A stretch of 30,614 nt of DNA from an uncultured Collinsella sp. (lineage in GTDB: Bacteria > Actinomycetota > Coriobacteriia > Coriobacteriales > Coriobacteriaceae), in contig CAADUO010000025.1 of assembly GCA_900752215.1 (NCBI GenBank), positions 1-30,614 on the forward strand, given 5' to 3'. The position numbers were made by a program, and so were the translations under genes. The notes beneath the pieces are model-generated. The model saw nothing but the letters and a program-made list of their open reading frames with translations, did no database searches and was not told the origin of the DNA. Shown here one piece after another: positions 7,908 to 15,648 of this stretch (position 1 is its first letter; each line of letters starts with the position of its first letter).

Positions 7908-8709
7908 AAGACTTCTCCAGTCAGAATTGAAGCATGTGAGCAAATGGATGTACGCTTTAATCCTGGTAATTTATGCGTGCATGGTGGTATTGCAGCTTAA
8001 TTCTTTCCCGATGTGGTTCTGTAGCCTCCGTGAGAACAGTTTCTTGGGCTTTTTCCCAGACCCGACGCTTCTGCTGTCGGCAGAGGATGTCCTTCTATTT
8101 GGTAATGCAGAGGTTTTTCGCGGTCTGCTGTTCAACGTAGCCCCGTTGGCTCATGCATTGTTCTTTCCGTTCATCGCGGCTTGCATTGTGCCGCGCTTTG
8201 TCAGTTCGGGCTTTATTGAGGAACCGTGGGGGTTGTCGGAGGCTCGGGGAGGGAAGCGTGTGTGCGCTATCGTTGCGCGAGTGGTGCTGTCTTCTTTTGC
8301 CCTTTTGGGCGCGTTTATCCTGTCGAGTGTCGTTTTGTACTGTCTTAACTGCGCGATCGTTTTGTATGCTCAGCAGTATTTCAACCTGCATGTATTTTGC
8401 TATCGACTTGTTCTTGCTGCCGCTGCCTGCCTTGCATACGTGGTTTCTTGCGTAATTGTTGTTTCCTATTTTGGGTCCGGCTTCGGTCCGATTGGCATGC
8501 TGTTGCTTGTCAACGTCGTGGCGATTTACATACAGCTCGGGGCCAATTCCATGCTTCCGCTTCCAGCCTCGATGCTCATGTGGATTTGTGGCGTGACCCC
8601 GTTGGGGAATAGTCAATGCATTTCGATTCTAATTGACTGCCTAATAAACGTAGCAAGCGTTTTTGCCATCTGCTTTACCGTCGACCGATTGCGGTCGAGA
8701 TTTCTTTGA
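7891..8709 (+). CDS. ABC exporter permease, second subunit
   Basis: A 272-residue hydrophobic protein with about six membrane segments (the first near residues 19-35), following a basic, cytoplasmic N-terminus (RQIKRLLQSELKHVSKW), typical of ABC-2 permeases. I chose the ATG at 7891 because GGGGGTG lies 8 nt upstream; a GTG three codons earlier (7882) is also open. Its start lies inside the end of the previous permease gene, indicating translational coupling. The operon ends here at the bidirectional terminator. It is different enough from the first permease to suggest a heteromeric exporter. Confidence 0.78.
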   Translation: MARQIKRLLQSELKHVSKWMYALILVIYACMVVLQLNSFPMWFCSLRENSFLGFFPDPTLLLSAEDVLLFGNAEVFRGLLFNVAPLAHALFFPFIAACIVPRFVSSGFIEEPWGLSEARGGKRVCAIVARVVLSSFALLGAFILSSVVLYCLNCAIVLYAQQYFNLHVFCYRLVLAAAACLAYVVSCVIVVSYFGSGFGPIGMLLLVNVVAIYIQLGANSMLPLPASMLMWICGVTPLGNSQCISILIDCLINVASVFAICFTVDRLRSRFL

Positions 8710-8747
8710 TTGTTTGTGAGGGATGACCATACCGAGCATACCAAATA

Positions 8748-8790
8748 CAGGGGGGGGCGGGCACCGTGGCTGGTGTCCGCCCCCCCCCTG
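8748..8790. terminator. Very strong G/C hairpin between convergent operons
   Basis: CAGGGGGGGG at 8748-8757, then CGGGCACC, pairs with GGTGTCCG and nine C residues ending at 8790: about 18 bp with one G-T pair and one bulge. It lies between the exporter operon (plus) and the amino acid transporter operon (minus) and can serve both strands. Only short T-rich runs follow on either side. Confidence 0.75.
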
Positions 8791-8823
8791 GTTTAGGAGG
8801 CTTTAACTTGTGTGGCTTGCGAG

Positions 8824-9633
8824 CTAGCGGGACTGCTTTACCTTGGACGCTGCCTCGACAAACGACTTCCACAGGTTAAAGTCGGTCTCGAGTGTCTGCC
8901 AGGTGTACTCGGGATGCCATTGCACGCCCAAGCAGAAAGGCTGGCCTTCGACTTCGATGCACTCGGGAACGCCGTCGGTTGCCTTGGCGACCAAGCGCGT
9001 GCTTTTACCCAGACGATCGACGCAGCAGTGATGTGCCGAGTTGGTCTGGATCAGCCTGTGCCCGCCAACCGCGCGCTCCAGCAGCGAGCCCGGCACGACC
9101 TCGACGGGATGCACAGGGTCGTTGAGCACGTGGGTATGGCGCCACTGCGAGCGGCCCTCGCGAGCGCCCAGGCTCGGCACGTCCATGCACAGGGTGCCGC
9201 CGGTGGCGACGTTGAGCAGCTGCGTGCCGCGGCAGGTGGTAAAGAGCGGCTTTTTGGCGCGGAGCACCTCGTCGACCAGCTTGAACTCAAAACTATCACG
9301 GATCTCGCAGCAGAGGGTGGGGTCGTAGGGTCGATCATCGCCCCAACGTTTGGGATTGACATCCGGGCCACCGGGAATGGCGATGCCGTCGGCGATATCG
9401 ACGTAATGACGGATGACCTCAATGTCCTCGGTGATGGACATCTGCAGCGGCAGGCCGCCGGCGGCAAGGATGGCATCGACAAAGACACTTGCGATTTCTT
9501 CGTTGGGGGAGAGCGTTTCGCTTAAAAACGGCTTTGCCCCTTCCCAACGCGGCGCCACCAGGATGAGTGGACGGTCGGCGGGGGCAACGTCGACGTGCGG
9601 GGTATAGGACGAGGAGGTATGGGTTCCGATCAT
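8824..9633 (-). CDS. Gamma-glutamyl-gamma-aminobutyrate hydrolase family protein (peptidase C26, class-I GATase fold)
   Basis: A cytosolic hydrolase that would cleave gamma-glutamyl amide bonds (PuuD-like). With the ATG at 9633 it has 269 residues. IPGGPDVNP at 87-94, the nucleophile Cys134 in TTCRGTQ, and His240 and Glu242 in GVQWHPEY form the class-I amidotransferase triad. The usual Gly before the Cys motif is Thr here (TTCRG instead of GICRG). The start is uncertain: an in-frame ATG at 9669 would add 12 residues, and neither site has a strong ribosome binding site. It is the last gene of the amino acid importer operon, 51-87 bp after the ATPase, which suggests it processes a gamma-glutamyl compound imported by that system (inference). 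Confidence 0.87.
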   Translation of the reverse strand: MIGTHTSSSYTPHVDVAPADRPLILVAPRWEGAKPFLSETLSPNEEIASVFVDAILAAGGLPLQMSITEDIEVIRHYVDIADGIAIPGGPDVNPKRWGDDRPYDPTLCCEIRDSFEFKLVDEVLRAKKPLFTTCRGTQLLNVATGGTLCMDVPSLGAREGRSQWRHTHVLNDPVHPVEVVPGSLLERAVGGHRLIQTNSAHHCCVDRLGKSTRLVAKATDGVPECIEVEGQPFCLGVQWHPEYTWQTLETDFNLWKSFVEAASKVKQSR

Positions 9634-9720
9634 AGGTGTTGCTTTCGAATCCGGGTGGACATGGTGCATGGGTGGCGCGGGGCAAACGTTACTGATGAAT
9701 TTGCCCGCGTGGCAATTGGG

Positions 9721-10485
9721 TTAGTGGCCCTTGATGGAGTTGAGGAAGTCCTGGGCGCGCTTGGTCTGGGGGTGGTCGAAGAACTCGTCGGGCGTGCCGG
9801 TTTCCACGATCTGGCCGTCGGCCATAAACACGACGCGGTCGGCTACGCGGCGGGCAAAGTTCATCTCGTGCGTGATGACGATCATCGTCATGCCCTGCTG
9901 GGCCAGACGGACCATGACCTCGAGCACCTCGTTGATCATCTCGGGATCGAGGGCACTCGTGGGCTCGTCAAAGAGCATGGCCTTGGGTTGCATGGCAAGC
10001 GAGCGGGCGATGGCTACGCGCTGTTGCTGCCCGCCCGAGAGCTGTGCGGGCACCTTATCGGCCTGCTCGGCCACGCCCACGCGGCCCAGCAGGTCCATGG
10101 CGCGCTCACGGGCTTCGTCCTTGGAGACGCCCAGCACATCGACCGGTCCCAGCATGACGTTCTGCAGGACGGTCATATGTGCGAACAGGTTGAACTGCTG
10201 AAACACCATGCCCAGCTCGGCACGCATGCGGGCAAGGTCCTTGCCTTCCTGCGGTAGGGGCTCGCCCTCGATGAGGATCTCGCCCGAGTCGATGGTTTCC
10301 AGGCGGTTGATGGTGCGGCACATGGTCGACTTGCCCGAGCCCGAAGGACCGATCACAACGACGACCTCGCCGCGGTCGACTGAGAGATTGATGTCGTTGA
10401 GGACGTGCAGATCTCCGTAGTGCTTATCGACGTGTCTGAGCTCGATCAGCGGCTGATTGCCGGTGGAAGAGGTGCTCTGTGCCAT
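9721..10485 (-). CDS. Polar amino acid ABC transporter ATP-binding protein (GlnQ/GluA type)
   Basis: The ATPase of an amino acid importer, 254 residues. Walker A is GPSGSGKST at 46-54, the Q-loop is MVFQQFNLF, the signature LSGGQQQRVAIAR, Walker B AMLFDEPTSALDP, and the switch His is in VITHEM. These are textbook features of the HisP/GlnQ family. AAGGAG lies 9 nt before the ATG. It follows the second permease by 36 bp in the order SBP, permease, permease, ATPase, hydrolase. Specificity for glutamate or glutamine is the usual assumption for this family but is not shown by the ATPase itself. Confidence 0.96.
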   Translation of the reverse strand: MAQSTSSTGNQPLIELRHVDKHYGDLHVLNDINLSVDRGEVVVVIGPSGSGKSTMCRTINRLETIDSGEILIEGEPLPQEGKDLARMRAELGMVFQQFNLFAHMTVLQNVMLGPVDVLGVSKDEARERAMDLLGRVGVAEQADKVPAQLSGGQQQRVAIARSLAMQPKAMLFDEPTSALDPEMINEVLEVMVRLAQQGMTMIVITHEMNFARRVADRVVFMADGQIVETGTPDEFFDHPQTKRAQDFLNSIKGH

Positions 10486-10521
10486 GGTGCTCGGCTCCTT
10501 ATGACTCGAAATGGTAAAGCG

Positions 10522-11355
10522 TTAGCGGATGATGGTCGCGCCGGTCTTGTGCGAAACGTAGACAGCGGCCTTGTTGATCGCGACGTTGATGAGGATGTAG
10601 ATGACCGCGATAACCAGGTAGACCGACACGAGGGCGTCGTAGTTGGTAATGAGCACGCGGGCGTTTTGCATGAGGTCGGGGTAGCTCACCACGTAGGCGA
10701 CGGTGGTGTCTTTGACTACGACCACAAGCTGCGAAATCAACGACGGAATGATAAACCGAATAGCCTGCGGCAACACGATTTTAAAGGTGATTTTAGCTTT
10801 GGAGAGGCCGAGTGCCTGGGCGGCTTCGACCTGGCCGCGCGGCACGGCGTTGACGCCAGCGCGAAAGATCTCGGCGAGTACGCCAGCTGCGGCGAGCGCG
10901 ACGGGAAGCGTGAGCATCCAAAAAGATGGCAGCGCGATCTTGTACTGGGGCAGCACCAAAAAGAAGAAGTAGATGAACAGCAGGCTCGGTACGCCGCGGA
11001 AGAAATCGGTGAGCACGCGGCAAACCAGTTGGAGCGGCTTAATGTCGCTGGTGCGGCCGAGCATAAGGGCTAAGCCCAGCACCAGTGCGATGGCGCCAGC
11101 GGTGAGTGCGACTTTAACAGTGCCCTCAAAGCCGGCAAGCAGGAACTTCCAGGTGGTGAGGTGCGTAAAGAAATACCAATAGTGGACCGAAAGCTGGCCG
11201 GTCACATAGAAGCGCTGCAGTACCAGGATGGCGAGCGCGGCGACAGCAACAAGCGAGATGGCGGTGCCGATGCGAATCTTGGCGCGCATCTTGGGGCCGG
11301 GAGCCTCGTAGAGCGCATCGCGCATGGTGAGCGCGGAGGTGGAGTGCTTGCTCAT
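10522..11355 (-). CDS. Amino acid ABC transporter permease (HisM/GluD type)
   Basis: A membrane subunit of 277 residues. A soluble, basic N-terminal extension (about 1-30) precedes the first membrane segment. The permease EAA loop is PRGQVEAAQALGLSKAKITFK, with the conserved Glu-Ala-Ala and Gly; five or six hydrophobic segments surround it. The start ATG overlaps the stop of the upstream permease by 4 bp (ATGA), so the pair is translationally coupled and forms the usual heterodimeric channel. The C-terminal half carries the standard IIPSLISQLVVVVKDTTVAYVV segment of this family (abridged here). Confidence 0.93.
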   Translation of the reverse strand: MSKHSTSALTMRDALYEAPGPKMRAKIRIGTAISLVAVAALAILVLQRFYVTGQLSVHYWYFFTHLTTWKFLLAGFEGTVKVALTAGAIALVLGLALMLGRTSDIKPLQLVCRVLTDFFRGVPSLLFIYFFFLVLPQYKIALPSFWMLTLPVALAAAGVLAEIFRAGVNAVPRGQVEAAQALGLSKAKITFKIVLPQAIRFIIPSLISQLVVVVKDTTVAYVVSYPDLMQNARVLITNYDALVSVYLVIAVIYILINVAINKAAVYVSHKTGATIIR

Positions 11356-12011
11356 CGGAGGATCCTCACCTTCTTATCGATATAGTTGCCAATGTGGCTC
11401 ACCACGAAGGCTGTGCCCAGGTAGCCGAGCGCCGAGATAAAGAACGCGGCGACGCCGCCGAGCGAGCGCGTGTTGATATAGCTCACCACGCCGGTGAGCT
11501 CTTGCGGCTTAAGCGGCACCTGGCTGCCCAAGGCGGTAGTGAGCATGACGGCGATAAAGAGGTTAGTCATGGGCAGCACACTCGAGCGCAGTGCCTGCGG
11601 AATCACGATTTTAGCGAGGATACGGTTAAAGCTCATGCCGAGCGAGCGGGCGGCTTCCACCTGGCCGACGCCGACGGTGTTGATGCCGCTCATAAAGTTC
11701 TCGGAACCAAAGGCCGAGCCCAAAAGGACCGTGGCGACGATAACGCAGGTGCGGTAGGGTAGGACGACCTTGAGCGGCGGCAGCGCATAGACGACGATGA
11801 TGAGCAGTGCGATGCCGGGGATGTTACGGAAGACCTGAACATACAGGTCGCCAAAGACGCGCAGCGGCTTGAGCGGCGACACGCGCATCACGGTGACGGC
11901 GACGGCCAGCACCATGGCGATGACAAACGACTCAAGCGTCATGCCCCAGGTTGCTAACAGCGCGTCGATATAGTTCTGGCCATAGAGCGACCAGAGTTCG
12001 GAGAGACTCAT
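11352..12011 (-). CDS. Amino acid ABC transporter permease (HisQ/GluC type)
   Basis: The smaller permease of the importer, 219 residues with about five membrane segments. The EAA loop GVGQVEAARSLGMSFNRILA is intact and docks on the ATPase. GGAGG lies 3-7 nt before the ATG. It follows the binding-protein gene after a 138-bp gap that contains a hairpin likely to reduce read-through, and overlaps the next permease by 4 bp. Confidence 0.93.
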   Translation of the reverse strand: MSLSELWSLYGQNYIDALLATWGMTLESFVIAMVLAVAVTVMRVSPLKPLRVFGDLYVQVFRNIPGIALLIIVVYALPPLKVVLPYRTCVIVATVLLGSAFGSENFMSGINTVGVGQVEAARSLGMSFNRILAKIVIPQALRSSVLPMTNLFIAVMLTTALGSQVPLKPQELTGVVSYINTRSLGGVAAFFISALGYLGTAFVVSHIGNYIDKKVRILR

Positions 12012-12035
12012 GCGGACCTCCTGCCGATAAGGAAA

Positions 12036-12061
12036 GGGGCTCCCGTGTGTACGGAAGCCCC
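12036..12061 (-). terminator. Intercistronic hairpin between binding-protein and permease genes (attenuator)
   Basis: On the minus strand, GGGGCTTCCG pairs with CGGGAGCCCC over 10 bp (one G-T pair) around a 6-nt loop, followed by TTTCCTT. The partial U-tract suggests incomplete termination, giving more binding protein than permease, or 3'-end stabilisation of the binding-protein message. Confidence 0.65.
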
Positions 12062-12149
12062 GACAACTCAGTGAGGAAACAGTTTAGCGCAATAAAGCGC
12101 ATCGTGCGTTTCCGTATGGTTTCGCAACGGCCGTTACTAGGCTCGCTGT

Positions 12150-13145
12150 CTAGGCGCCGACCTCGGGCAGCTCGGGAACATTGGTGTCGCCCGTACGGTC
12201 GCCAATGCAGATCTGCCACAGCTCGGTCCAGGTGCCATCGTCCTCAATCTTCTTAAGGAAGTCGTTGACAAAGGCGACGCCGTCGGAATCGAGCGGCAGG
12301 CCGATGCCATAGGGCTCCTTGTTGCCGAAGGGCTTGCCGGCGATCTTGTACTTACCGGGCTCGCGGACCAGGGCGCTCTGCTGCATGTTGTTGTCGATGA
12401 CGTAGGCGTCAACGCGGCCCTGCTGGAGTGCCTGGCGGGCCTCCTCGTCGGTCTTGAACTCCTGCTGGCTGGCCTTGGGAGCGAACTCCTCCAGGATGGC
12501 GGGGCCGTTGGAGCCGGACTGGACGGCGACGTTCTTATCGGCCAGGTCGTCGACGCCCTTGATGTCGTCGTTATCGGCGAGTACCAGGATGGCCTGCTGG
12601 GTGTAGTAGTAGGGGCCGGCAAAGGAGACGAGTTTCTTGCGCTCGTCAGTGATGGTGTAGGTGGCAAAGACGGCGTCGACCTGGCCGTTCTGCAGGACGG
12701 ACTCGCGCGTGTCCGAGGTCACCTGGGTGATCTCGACATTGTTCTCGCCCAGAATGTAGTTGGACAGGAGCTGCGCGATACCGGCATCGAAGCCGCGGGT
12801 CTGACCGTCTTTCTCGTTGAGGAGGGAGAAAAGCGTAGAGGTCTGAACGCCACCGATCTTAAAGACGCCGGCGTCCTTGACGGCCGTGGCCCAGGTGCTG
12901 GCGGCGATGACGTCGTCATCGGCCTTGGGGCCGTTGTCGACGAGCTTGTCGAATGCCTTAGCGTCGAGCGTGGCGGAAACTTCGGTATCCTCGGAGCTCT
13001 TGGAGGAGCCGGCGGCGGAACCCTTGTCGGCCTCGGCGCTGGTGTCGGAGCAGCCGGCAAGACCAAGGCCGGCGACGGTTGCGAAGGTGGCGGCAACGAA
13101 GCCGCGGCGGTCGAGAACGACCTGCTGGGAGAGGTTCTTGCTCAT
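12150..13145 (-). CDS. Amino acid ABC transporter substrate-binding lipoprotein (SBP_bac_3, probable Tat export)
   Basis: The extracytoplasmic solute-binding protein of the importer, 331 residues. The N-terminus has twin arginines (R13-R14 in DRRGFVAA), a hydrophobic stretch and the lipobox LAGC ending at Cys32, so it looks like a Tat-dependent lipoprotein. A Ser/Lys/Glu-rich linker (about 33-60) leads to the SBP_bac_3 fold, with typical GFDAGIAQLLSN, DAVFATYTITDERKK, FAGPYYYTQQAILV and YGIGLPLDS segments of the glutamate/glutamine/aspartate group. It is the first gene of the operon; a promoter at 13189-13218 and AAAGGTG before the ATG support the start. Glutamate or glutamine are the likeliest ligands but unproven. 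Confidence 0.94.
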   Translation of the reverse strand: MSKNLSQQVVLDRRGFVAATFATVAGLGLAGCSDTSAEADKGSAAGSSKSSEDTEVSATLDAKAFDKLVDNGPKADDDVIAASTWATAVKDAGVFKIGGVQTSTLFSLLNEKDGQTRGFDAGIAQLLSNYILGENNVEITQVTSDTRESVLQNGQVDAVFATYTITDERKKLVSFAGPYYYTQQAILVLADNDDIKGVDDLADKNVAVQSGSNGPAILEEFAPKASQQEFKTDEEARQALQQGRVDAYVIDNNMQQSALVREPGKYKIAGKPFGNKEPYGIGLPLDSDGVAFVNDFLKKIEDDGTWTELWQICIGDRTGDTNVPELPEVGA

Positions 13146-13188
13146 GGTAGAACACCTTTCTCAATAAAATCCCTAGCGGTTGAGTAGA

Positions 13189-13218
13189 GTTATACCCTAT
13201 AGCGCTCAGACGGGTCAA
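13189..13218 (-). promoter_or_regulatory. Sigma-70-type promoter of the amino acid importer operon
   Basis: On the minus strand, TTGACC (13218-13213) and TATAAC (13194-13189) are separated by 18 bp and lie 44 bp upstream of the binding-protein start codon. Both hexamers are 5/6 matches to consensus. Confidence 0.65.
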
Positions 13219-13363
13219 CACGAAATAACTCAGAAACATACTTACCTTATGGGTAATTCTACCTACCAAAAAGGGACAGGTTTATTTTGGCAGGTTTTAT
13301 CTGGACAAACGTCGGTTGTTGCTGCTGAGATAGTGCTTTTCGGACGGCCCGCCTCGCTGTTTT

Positions 13364-13581
13364 GTCTCAATCAGTAACAGGTAGACGAGGAAATGGGTTC
13401 TAACTGTTGCAGATCGAGATTTTCTCTTCAGGGGAATTCGAATGTCTCGATCTGTAACATCTGGACGGACAAAAGGTCTCTATCTGTTACAGATTGAGAC
13501 AAAGGTCAGGGACTAAGACGTCTTGTCTAGATCTGTAACAGTTAGACGGGAATTCGGGCCCTAGATGTTACAGATTGAGAT
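13364..13581. repeat. Array of three tandem inverted-repeat units, about 80-bp period
   Basis: Six copies of a 23-nt motif of the form GTCTCnATCTGTAACAgnTAGAC alternate in orientation: plus at 13364, 13444 and 13525, minus ending at 13420, 13500 and 13581. Each plus/minus pair makes a 57-nt unit with an 11-nt centre. The units start 80 and 81 bp apart, separated by 23-24 nt of unrelated sequence. The repeats are imperfect, and arm differences are spread over all units. The array fills most of the 494-bp gap between the importer promoter and the DXS-like gene. The gap also holds a near-tandem CAGGTTTTATCTGG-like duplication at about 13274-13304. No coding sequence is apparent in the gap. Confidence 0.85.
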
Positions 13582-13599
13582 AATCGCGTCGCGAAAACA

Positions 13600-13638
13600 A
13601 AAACCTCCGCAGGGGGGTGCTTTCCTTGCGGAGGTTTT
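13600..13638 (-). terminator. Intrinsic terminator of the DXS-like gene
   Basis: AAAACCTCCGCA pairs with TGCGGAGGTTTT over a perfect 12 bp; on the minus strand it is followed by TTGTTTTC. It begins 2 nt after the stop codon of the DXS-like gene. The A/T ends make it potentially bidirectional. Confidence 0.88.
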
Positions 13639-13639
13639 C

Positions 13640-15421
13640 TTACTCGTTGAGTAGTCTTGCGGCTTCGGCGGCCATGTTCTCGACCGTCATGCCGTTCTGC
13701 GCGAGCAGTTCGTTGGGGTCGTAGCGGTCGGGGAAGCCCTTGGCGATGCCGAAGGTGCGCGTGCGCACGGGCGTGCAGGCCAGGTAGCACGCCACGCGCT
13801 CGCCCCAGCCGCCGTCCAAGATGCCGTCCTCGAGGGTGACGACAACGCGATGCTCGGCGACAAGGCTGTCGAGGAACTTGCGGTCGAGCTCGGCTGCAAA
13901 GCGAGGGTTGACGAGCGTGGCCTCGATACCGTACTCGGCGGCCAAGCGGTTTGCCACGCGCTCACCCAGCTCAAAGAAATCGCCAAGCGCGAGCACGGCA
14001 ACGTCGCGGCCCTGACGCACCACGTTGTAGCGAACGGCGCTGTAGTCGGTGTCTTCGGCGGGCGCAAGGTCGGGGCGGCTTACCAGGCCGATGCCCGGTA
14101 CGCGGATTGCCACGGGATGCTCGCGGTGGTCGAGCGACCAGCTCAGCATGGACAGATATTCCTCCATGCAGGCCGGCGCCAAGTAGTGCATGTTGGGAAG
14201 ACCGCCCAGCATGGAAATATCAAAGAACGAAAGGTGCGTCTCGGACGTGGTGCCAAAGATTGACGCACCAAACACCAAAATGGTTGCGGGGGCGTCGTTG
14301 AGGCACAGGTCGTGCCACAGCTCGTCGTAGGCGCGCTGCAAAAACGTGCCGTACACACCAAAGACTGGCTTGGCGCCCGAGCGCGCAAGCGCGGTGGCAA
14401 AGGTCACGGCGTGCTCCTCGGCAATGCCCACATCGACGAACTGTTTGCCGGCGGCGGCGCGAAGCTCGGGTGTAAAGCCCATGATGTAGGGTGTGGCGGC
14501 CGTGATGCCCACGACCTGCGGATCGCGCTCGATGGCGGCGCTGAGCGCCTCGCCCGTAATGTCGGCGTAGGTGCGCGGCGCAGGCTCGCTCGGATGGCCC
14601 GGGCAGAGCTTGCGCCCGGTCGCCATGTCAAACGGACCCACGTGGTGCCAGCGCTCGGGGTCGTTTTGGGCTGGCTCAAAGCCCTTGCCCTTGGCGGTGG
14701 AGACGTGCAGCACGATGGGATGATCGATATTGCGCAGTTCCTGCAGCGCGTCGACTAGGGCCAACACGTCGTTGCCGGCGTCCAAATAACGGTAGTCGAG
14801 TCCCATCGCGCGGAAAACGTTGCGCTCACAGGTGCCGTTGCTGGCGCGCAGCTCGGCCAGATTGCGATAGAGGCCACCGTGGTTCTCGGCGATGGACTGG
14901 TCGTTATCGTTGACGATGATGATCAGGTTGCTGTCGAGTTCGGCGGCATTGTTGAAGCCCTCAAACGCCAGGCCGCCCGAAAGCGAGCCGTCGCCAATGA
15001 TGGTGATGACGTTGTACGCATCGCCCGCCAGGTCACGAGCGTGCGCCAGGCCGCAGCCCAGGCTCACCGACGTGGAGGTATGGCCCATGGCGAACAGGTC
15101 GTGCTCGGACTCGTCGGGATTGGCAAAGCCAGAGGCCTCGCCAAAGCGCTTCGGATCGATATAAGTGTACGCGCGCCCAGTCAGCGCCTTGTGGGCGTAG
15201 GTCTGGTGCGAAACGTCAAAGAGAATCTTGTCGATAGGGGAGTTAAACACGCGATGGAGCGCGACCGTAAGCTCAACGACGCCCAGGTTGGGGGCAACGT
15301 GCCCGCCGACGGCGGCGGAGCTTTCGAGGATGGCGTGGCGAATCTCGTCGCAGAGCTGCGGGAGCTCGGCACGATTAAGAGCCTTGACGTCCTCGGGCGT
15401 TGTCGTTTGCGTAAGCAGCAT
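13640..15421 (-). CDS. 1-deoxy-D-xylulose-5-phosphate synthase (DXS) family protein, divergent
   Basis: A thiamine-diphosphate enzyme; true DXS joins pyruvate and glyceraldehyde 3-phosphate in the MEP isoprenoid pathway. At 593 residues it is shorter than the usual 620-640. Conserved features: DVSHQTYAHK (H72), MGHTSTSVS (H114), the ThDP motif IIGDG (143-145) with VNDND at 170-174, KGKGFEPA, and DVGIAEEHAVT with the cofactor-activating Glu335. However, the DRAGxxGxDGxTHxG substrate motif reads FGASIFGTTSETHLS (384-398), losing the Arg and Asp that contact the substrate in characterised DXS, and the later RYPRG is RVPGI. It may be a paralogue with a different acceptor. The ribosome binding site is weak (GGAG, 14 nt upstream). 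It is divergent from the HD-domain gene. Confidence 0.85.
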   Translation of the reverse strand: MLLTQTTTPEDVKALNRAELPQLCDEIRHAILESSAAVGGHVAPNLGVVELTVALHRVFNSPIDKILFDVSHQTYAHKALTGRAYTYIDPKRFGEASGFANPDESEHDLFAMGHTSTSVSLGCGLAHARDLAGDAYNVITIIGDGSLSGGLAFEGFNNAAELDSNLIIIVNDNDQSIAENHGGLYRNLAELRASNGTCERNVFRAMGLDYRYLDAGNDVLALVDALQELRNIDHPIVLHVSTAKGKGFEPAQNDPERWHHVGPFDMATGRKLCPGHPSEPAPRTYADITGEALSAAIERDPQVVGITAATPYIMGFTPELRAAAGKQFVDVGIAEEHAVTFATALARSGAKPVFGVYGTFLQRAYDELWHDLCLNDAPATILVFGASIFGTTSETHLSFFDISMLGGLPNMHYLAPACMEEYLSMLSWSLDHREHPVAIRVPGIGLVSRPDLAPAEDTDYSAVRYNVVRQGRDVAVLALGDFFELGERVANRLAAEYGIEATLVNPRFAAELDRKFLDSLVAEHRVVVTLEDGILDGGWGERVACYLACTPVRTRTFGIAKGFPDRYDPNELLAQNGMTVENMAAEAARLLNE

Positions 15422-15648
15422 CGTTGTGGGTTACTCCATGCGAATCGAGTGCCGGCGCTCCCTCGGCCGACACAATTGCACAAGACAGTCTCGCACATTT
15501 TGGCGTTTGATATGTGACGGCGGCGCGGTAATTCGCCAACTGGTGGGGCAAAACGTTTTGTCCGATGCCATACTGATAGATTCGATGATGATTTTTTCAA
15601 TACGTGCAGGCCGTGGCTTGCCGCCGTGAGCCGCTGGAAGGAGGCAGC

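Noticed and set aside
6325..8709. Lantibiotic biosynthesis cluster
   Set aside because: The exporter resembles lantibiotic immunity transporters, but no precursor peptide, lanthionine synthetase or dedicated two-component system is adjacent.
8812..9525. Plus-strand frame opposite the gamma-glutamyl hydrolase
   Set aside because: No motif and no ribosome binding site; the minus frame has the Cys-His-Glu triad of class-I amidotransferases.
13364..13581. CRISPR array
   Set aside because: The 23-nt repeats alternate in orientation, are imperfect, and the spaces between them alternate between 11 and 23-24 nt; no cas gene is present.
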